Source: Gorsachius magnificus (lineage: Eukaryota > Chordata > Aves > Pelecaniformes > Ardeidae). Taken from it: a stretch of DNA of 64,000 bases. The stretch's first letter is position 1; each line of letters opens with the position of its first letter. Below are positions 56,303-64,000 of this stretch, piece after piece. The DNA is taken from the NCBI GenBank assembly GCA_034008185.1, contig CM067081.1:68624054-68688053 (forward strand), written 5' to 3'. The notes under the pieces were generated by a model. That model was not told the origin of the DNA, did no database searches, and saw nothing but the letters and a program-made list of their open reading frames with translations. The translations under genes and the position numbers were made by a program.

Positions 56303-59300
56303 AGTCAGATGCAGCCCAAAAGCAAATGTAACCGAAGAGCCTGTAGATCGCAGGCAAAGGGTATGTGTCCGAGCTTCCAGGCAGCAGGCGTGCATGGCTT
56401 GATGAGCAAGTGCTAACTGAACACATATGGCCCTTTTCCTCGGAGCACTGCTAAGTGAAAAAGTAATTTATTTTCTCCATCCTTGTCCGTCAACCTGCCC
56501 TGCAACTGCCAGATTATAGTAGGAAAGAAATGCTTTTTAAAACAGGCACTCCAAAAAATAATGTAACTTGTCCACAAGTTGTCTCTGTTGTTTCCTTTGT
56601 ATCAACAGGTGACTCTCGCTCTCAAAGCTGGATCCACGATTCTAGTTCTCCTAAACAGAATAAGTTGTCATGCATTTATGGATCCAAATACAAGCTTCAT
56701 GCCACAGTAATAGCAGGGGTTCTTTTAGTGACTGTCTTGATGAACTGATGTGAAAATATTTCCATTCAAGCTAATCATCTGCTTTGTAGCACATCTTCTC
56801 GTGAACACCTCTACTTGCATTTAGTGAAGCTTCTCAATGGGCTGTTTGTGTGATTGCTTCACTGAGCCTTCTTTATGGATGTAAGCAAACCTTCTTTGAA
56901 GGGGACTTTGTGAACTGACATCATTTCATATCTGTCCTCTTTCAAATGGCATTTCCTTCTGAGGCCTCAGTTTGACCATTTGACCACGGGCGTTTGTACC
57001 ACAGCAGCAGAAGAAAACAGCCTGGGAGAAAGGGAAAATGCATTCGCTCTTACAACCCCTGTATACACCTATATGTCTTCTATACCCCTTTACACAGAAT
57101 GTGACTGAGATGAAATAGCTTCACTGCTTTGGATTCACTACTGCCATATGGATCCCCTGGGGCTACTGGCAATTGCAGCCTCCCCCTGAGGCTACGTGAA
57201 ACTAGGAAGCTAGGTCAGAGCAAAACACAGTCAGACTTGCACAATTATTTTTACAATTATTTCCTGAGAAGAAACACGCACTTCTTCATTAGACCTGAAG
57301 ACTGGAGAATGAAAATTTAATTCTTGCCTCTACTGGTGGCATGGTAGGATGCTCAAGTGCTACCCCGTGCTACTTTAGGCACTAAAACGTCCTGACCTTT
57401 CATCTGGAACAATTAAATGGCGTTTTGCTTAAAAGCGGCACATCTGCTGTTCAAGCTGGGACTTCGTTGCATGAAGACTGCCATTCCCAGTTCAGAAGAC
57501 ATTTGCTTATCCAACCAAGTTAGAACTCCAGATTTCTTTTTACAAACATCTGTTTGGAGACAGGAAAATCTCTCCGGATGTGAAGCGTCAGAAAGCAGCT
57601 TCAGAAATTTTTGTGCAGTGTTGAACTTGTGATCATTAGCCAAATTCCCCTCTGAAATTCTGCAAGCCCAGCAATATTACTACTTCAGTCTAGTACTGCT
57701 TGGTTTTGGGAAATACTTATATGACTATTTCATAACTTAAAGAAGGGAATCCAGATGCTACAAACAAGCCAAATTCAAACATATATGCTATAATTTTTTT
57801 CAGCACAATAGGTCCGTGTGTCACAATTCTTATTACGTAGCAGAAAGAACATTATATGTGAAATAACTGAGCAATAAGAGACTCCTACTAATAAGGCTTA
57901 TAAAATTTTCTCTCTCGGCAGTGGCTGTCTTACGCATGGCTGTAAAAAGACCTTACTTGTTCAAGCACAGTGCAGTGAGGGAAAGCAAAGCTGTAAAAAT
58001 TTTTAGTAGGTTTTCTTGTGAGCATAAAAATTAAATTATTACCACCAACATTTTGTCAGGAACATCCATTAACAGCATAAAACCTGATACTCTTCAGAAG
58101 TAAAGAAGTCTATGTGTTTCACTTGCTTCCGTGTTCTGATATAGGAAGCCAGCTTGAATTTACAATGGTGGATCCTTAATGGTAGATGTCGTTAAGGTAT
58201 TTTATGTATTTATTTTGAAAAGTCTGTTCACATTTTCCATCACAAAGACATTTTGAGTGGTTGAAAATTCCCAGAGCTTCGGTTGAAACAGATTGAAATC
58301 TGCACCCTTTCCCAGCCCTACAATAAAAGAGCACTTTAACAGCTGGATGAGTACAAGGATGAGGTTACCTGGTGTTAGCGACAGCCGGCATCCAGATGCC
58401 TCACTGTCCTACCGAGCTTGCCTGTTGTGATGTTAGTGGAACTGATGCAGTGGGAAATTTGTCCTCTCCCTTTTTAAATATTCTTTTCGATTTTTTTTCC
58501 TCTCATTGATAAAAATCTACTTAGAGTTTAGTGGATGGGTTTCTCCTCTCATTTGGCCACTCTTTTGGGGACTATGCCATTCACATCAACAGAATTGCAC
58601 TGGTATGTAACTAGGAGGAGAGGAGCTGCTCTAGGATTCATAAAGTCTGTTGATGTTGGTGTGTATTTTTCTTCCCATAGGCCAACAAATCAGTTAACCT
58701 GTTTCCTTCAGGCTGCTGGCATAAAACCAAATAGCAGTGTTCATATTTTCTGAAGAATTAGCACTGTTCTGAAACAAATTACCTGTTTTTCAGTGTTGCG
58801 TGGCAGCCTGGGGACTATGCTGTTCCTTGTGGCAGCTTTAAAGGGGAAGAAGCTCTCATGCTTTAAGACTTAACTTTTGGGCTTAAAATGTTCCCTCAAG
58901 ATACAACAGCAACAAAACCAAATCCCAAGGTGTCGAAGGCTGTGTTTATATGGTGGCAAGCCAGAAGGGCCTCCATAGTGTACACGTCACCAGCCTGTGG
59001 GTGCATTTCTTCTGTTCTTGTGTAACACTTGTATAGTGGAAAGATTACTAAAAAAACCTTTTCTGAACAGCCAATTTGCATTGTTCAAGTCTGAAAAGTT
59101 GTCTTCTCACATGAGGCTACTACAGATGTGAGACCCCTATCAGGGACTAGTATGATTGAGTGTCACACGGCTGAAGTTTGTATTGAATGATTGAGATATG
59201 TTGGGCAGGACCTTCTCCGTACTTTGGTAGCAACTGGTTGCTTTGTCAGATGTCAGGTCTCCCTTTGCGTGTGTAAAACTGCATATGCACGGTATCAGCA

Positions 59301-62300
59301 GTCTTAGATGGAACTGAATTGCCTTCGTGGACATCTACCTCTCATCATTGACAACTGGGGCAGCTAAAGCAAATAGACTCCTAATGTAGGTGCCTTTTCA
59401 AGTTCCTGAAGTTAGGCAAGCTCTACTATGCCTATCAATACAATGGGTTCAGAGCTGTACATTGAAAGTAATCTCACCTGCAGGTCCATATATGAGGAAT
59501 AGAGACTTATATATGAAGAAACATATGTATATGTAGAAACAAAGAAAATCCTTTAGTCTAAATCTTTGTTGTCCAACCAAATGTTGAATAGAAGGTTTGA
59601 AAACCCCCCTGTGTATATAGCCCCGTTTCTAAACTGTGTGGCTAATCCTACTTGCATAAAAATGTAGGCTAATATATCTATTAATTTGATGGGAGAAGAG
59701 CTAGGTTGTGATGGTGGAGTAACTATTGAAATGCACAAGGCTTTAAAAAAATCTTAGAAACATCTGAAAATTCTGCACTAAACAGCTACCTTTCCCACTC
59801 TACTTAGCAGTGTATCTCAGAGAGGACAATCCTCTTGTCCAGGGATTGTAAAGGAGGCACATAAGGCACTGGTTCTCTATGTACTTTGTGTCATACTTTC
59901 TGTTCCTGGAGCTCCAGCCTTGTTCCTTGGGATGCTGAGGTATGTGATTGTACATGTCACCTGCAAGACAGAAGGGCAGGATCTGGCTGTCAGTTTTTCC
60001 CAATGAGAAAAGTACAGTTTAAAGTCAAAATAGGTATGAAGCGTGAATGCTATAGGAATAAAAAAATGACCAGTCAGGTGTTTGTGCTTTGACCTAAACT
60101 GTATGAATGACAGAAGTATGACAGCATGGTTTCCGAGTTATTAGAAATTTCTTACCTTTTAAGAAAGTTCATCCTTTACTCTTCTAATTGTCTTGAAAAA
60201 AGTATCTTAGAAAGTCACCACTGACCGTTAAATCTCAGTTAAAATCTTTTTTTTTGTGTACCTTCGGCACAAAATTAAGAAAATTTTTTTTTTTCATTTC
60301 CGAGAGGTGTCTTTCCTTAAGTTGCTGATGTCTGATCTAAAACTGTTCTGTTGAATTTGGTGGGAGTTCATAAATTCTACACAGTTTGCAGCTTTCCAAA
60401 TAGCGAAAAGTTCAGCAAAATATTAATAATCCAAATTTTTGTAATTTTTCTTCTTTAACAAGAATGATGTGACACCTAAGGATTCCTAATGAAATTAAAG
60501 AAAAAAAGATTGCAAATTAAAAGCAAATATCTTACGAAGTGATGTCCTTATGACAGCTATGGCTGAATTTGAAGGATTGGGTAATTATGGTCATTAATAT
60601 AATATGTTTCATTTTATGTGCTGAGAAAAATTCCTCCTGTCACAATAAATGACAGTTCTAGTACAGGATGAAAACACTTGGTATTTGTATACTTAAAAGG
60701 CAGCTATTTTTCAGTTCATACGTGCTGTTCATCAGTGTCATTAAAGTATTAGTATGCTTTTGTACCGTATGTAAGGACAGCTTCTAACCTACCCCATATA
60801 AGAAGAGTAATTTATTTTTGTTTGCTTTAATGAAGATGTCTCTTCTATAGAACACCCAAGAGAGAGAGACCTACATAGAGATGTGTGAATTATTTAAGGA
60901 TAATATACCCGATTAGGGATTTTTAATGTCAAAGAAACATTCCAGATGCTTTGTCCGCATTCATCAGACTCGCTTTTGCATGCATTGAATATGGAAGCTG
61001 TCAAAAGTGTTGAAAGTCTGACAGATTTTTTTTTGAGCTAAGTATTTCATTTTTTTGACAGAACAGTTTGGTTTCTGAGTCCTGCATCCTTGCTTCACTG
61101 AGCAAAGGATGCTGTTATGTTTGGCTTAGTTCATTTTGAAGTCTCCAGTGGTCATAACCCATAAACCGGAGTGACACAGGGCCATCAATCAACACGCGAT
61201 GACTCTTGTCTAAGCTTTGAATTCTTGAGGCTATCTTTGCACATGATGTTCAGAGTGCAACTTGTGGAATATCAATCATTTTTATAATGTGATAGTGGAG
61301 ATCTGAGATAGGAGGTCCTGCCCACAGCTCCAGGTTCTGAACATTTAACTGCTGGGTGACCTACCTGACAGGGCTGTTTCTTCAGGCATGGGGTTTCACG
61401 TGTAAGAAAGCCTCTAAACATTCTTGAATTCTACTTCAATGACATGGCATTCAGCCACTGAGCCATGACCATTCCTGGGTTTTGGTGGCTAAATGGCCAC
61501 ACCCTAAAGGTGATTTTCTTCAGGCTCAAGATTAATTTTATTCTTTCTGCTGTAACACTACCTAGTAGTTACAAGGTGAGTACTGGCATATATGCCACAC
61601 TTAAAATTCTGCAAATTAAAACAGTGATATAATCTGCTTGCTATTTACATGTATCTGTGCTCATTTCCAGTTTTTACAAGAGACTGACTATGTCTTTTGC
61701 AGCCTTCCCATACAGTTAGCTACACAGATTTTCTAAGTTAATTGAAGGAAAACAGAATCTCTTAGCTCAAATGAACCATTAAAAAACCCTAACCTAAACA
61801 ACACAGGTAATACTGTTCTACTCCAAAAACTGGACCTGGAGTTTGCCAACATGCTGAATCGGGATTTTATGATATCAGAAGGTTTGTGACTTTTACCGAC
61901 CACTTAGTTCAGGGAATTCTGCAAATCCATGTTGTACAAGATGGCTGATTCCAGAAATTTGTTCAGAAATACCAAAAGCAGTTAAAATCTCTCCCTCCAG
62001 GACATTCATATTTTATGATGAAATACAATTGAAATAGGATTCAGCAGGGAAATTAAGTATGTGGCTGATTCAAAACATTCTGAAATCCCATTAGTTTTTA
62101 TTTCACTGATTCTGAAAACTTCAGCATATGGTTGAAGTCAAGCATTTTCAGAAGTGCTTTGTTGTTTTGGGGCCAAAAGTTTGAGGATAAAACTGATTTT
62201 TTTCTCTAAAGATGCTATTAATTATTTTTCCTTTCATGCATAGCCTAACTATGAGTTTTAATTAATCTTTCATTGTAAGTAGCCTGCTGAACATGACCAA

Positions 62301-64000
62301 TAAGCACACCTTTCTATTAAAAAGTATTCATATTTTTAAACTACAAAGGCATACCTCTACATAACTTCAACTACTCCTTTAGCTTGCCTGTCATCACTTG
62401 AATGATTTTTTTAGCTGTGCTCATTGTGTTAACCTCTGCTGTAAACCTTGTAATGAACTCGACTGTAACAAATTCTGGGACTAAATTACACAGATTTCCA
62501 GTGACTCGCTAAGGCTGGCATGGCTGTTTGAAGGTGGCAGCTTTTGTTGGCTCCAGGGAGGTTTGTGGTTGGTGGTGAAGCTGTGGAGGGGCTGTACAAC
62601 ACCCAGCTATTCCTGGGATCTCGGGATGGGCTATCTGGGGCTAGCTCAGCATAAAGGTTATGTGGGTTTAGTTGCCTAAGCATAGGAGTCTACCCACCTT
62701 GGACACTCCAGTCTGGTCTCCAGCTGCCTCTCCAGAAGGGCAGAAAACTCGCATGGGTTTTATCTGTTAGCCATGGGCAAACATCTTGTAAATATGCTAA
62801 ATTAGCATCCAACTCACCTCAAGGACTCTGTGCATGTAACTTGGCCACCCCCTTAGTGTGCAAAGACAGTGGAGGCATCCCAACTCACGTAGGCAATAGC
62901 TCTGATAACTTAATGCAACTTTGTGTGATATAGATAGATATAAAATGTGTTAAAACCCCTCCCTTGTCTTCAAGAGCTGCAGGGAACCAATCTCAAGACT
63001 TAGCACCCAAAGCTGCTGTCCCAGAACAGCGTATGGGGGAACTGGTGACTGGCTTTGCTTCTCATTTACCAGCTGGCAGCCAACCCTTAGCAAATCTAAT
63101 TCAGAAAGTCAGGAAACACTCGTATGAGAAGCCTTCTCACACTTGTCAGAAGTGTGAGCAGTTTGTGATACGACGAGTGCAGAAGTGGGTCAGAAATGAA
63201 GATTTTTCTATGTTAACGCACCCTCAAAATTTGAAGCAAATGACCTCCTCTATTTAGGTGACTGGTGTTGGCAGGGCTTCTACAGCACTTTTATAGGGAC
63301 AAATCCTTGGAATTAGTTGCTGTACAGGAGGGTTGTGTACTATATACTACTTGTTTCCTTTTTCAGCACATAAAGGCAGCCAGCACTGCCTCATGAAGAT
63401 TGCCAGTGTGTCTCTGGCATCTACCACACGACAGCAAGCAGGTAGCAGGGGTTGGAGCACTTTCAGGAGGGCTGACTCAGGAGGAAGTATTCTGGCTACA
63501 TCAAATTGAAGGGCTCCAGCTCATGCCTGATGTTGTCTCAGTGACCCAGACACCCATCAGATCCCATCTCCCATCCCTGGTGTCCGCAAGAAGCAAACCC
63601 AGCTGTGGGCTGCTGAAAGGACCAGGATGCTGCAATATATCCCAGTGGATATGTGATGTTAAATCTGTAAGTGGTTTTTGTTGATACATTTATGTTGTCT
63701 TCTGATTGTAGGCCCACTCAAAATCCAGTGCAGAGGGAGTACAGGAGTGATGTATTTGTAAGTGAAAGAGAATCAGAGAGTGATTCCTGGCCCAGCAAAT
63801 ACAGGCCTGCACTCAGGACATGTGTTACACTCAGGGACTGCCGTGGGGGGAAGGCGGGTCTGCCGTACCCCAGCACTTTCGGTGTGCCCTGGCTGCCATC
63901 CTGTGTCCTGCATCCTTGCCAGAGGTGGTCCTGCAAGGCTGGGCCAGGGAGTACGTCAGGCTTGTGCTTGCTCCTTGGCTGGGCTCCCTAAGACCCATTC

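Larger units (their letters stand above)
52410..64000. other. Non-coding DNA to the right end
   Basis: Apart from the entries listed separately (ATTTT microsatellite and 55.6 kb open frame) I see no gene, RNA gene or recognisable mobile element. A G-rich tract at about 53,788-53,806 has quadruplex potential. By synteny in mammals SLC5A7 would be expected beyond this side, but no exon of it was recognised. Confidence 0.45.

Overview
This is a vertebrate nuclear window, almost certainly from a bird. It is AT-rich and mostly intron or intergenic DNA. Interspersed repeats I can recognise are CR1 LINE 3' ends, with the bird/reptile signature of a 3' end near an ATTCTATG-type octamer. I see no Alu or L1 elements. 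Genes are split into short exons with ordinary GT-AG splice sites. The species cannot be named from the sequence alone. Both recognised genes lie on the minus strand, in the order SULT1C then GCC2 in the direction of transcription. That matches the human 2q12.3 neighbourhood (SULT1C cluster, GCC2, LIMS1, from general knowledge), so LIMS1 may lie just left of base 1.

Layout. 1-4.8 kb: no gene seen. About 4.8-8.5 kb: probable GCC2 3' untranslated and flanking DNA with several candidate poly(A) signals. 8.5-33.6 kb: 22 coding exons of GCC2, the golgin GCC185, a long coiled coil ending in a GRIP domain. Splice phases agree across all 22 exons, giving 1,665 residues from the second coding exon onward. 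The initiator exon was not found. The large central exon carries two local reading-frame breaks that cancel in total length. About 35.7-36.6 kb: CpG island, the likely GCC2 promoter. 36.6-43.3 kb: intergenic. 43.3-49.3 kb: a complete seven-coding-exon cytosolic sulfotransferase of the SULT1C subfamily, 302 residues, with catalytic and PAPS-binding motifs intact. 49.3-64 kb: mostly non-coding, with a possible unrecognised coding exon at 52.07-52.41 kb, a 234-codon open frame at 55.6-56.3 kb, a CR1 3' end and an ATTTT microsatellite.

The two genes are neighbours by conserved synteny and not by function. GCC2 tethers endosome-derived vesicles at the trans-Golgi network, and SULT1C transfers sulfate from PAPS to small phenols and xenobiotics in the cytosol. 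The most useful observations for follow-up are the double frame break in GCC2 exon 27483-29900, a GC-AG intron in GCC2, the missing GCC2 start exon beside a G-quadruplex-prone CpG island, and the unrecognised open frames near 52 kb and 55.6 kb. I found no convincing new biological system.
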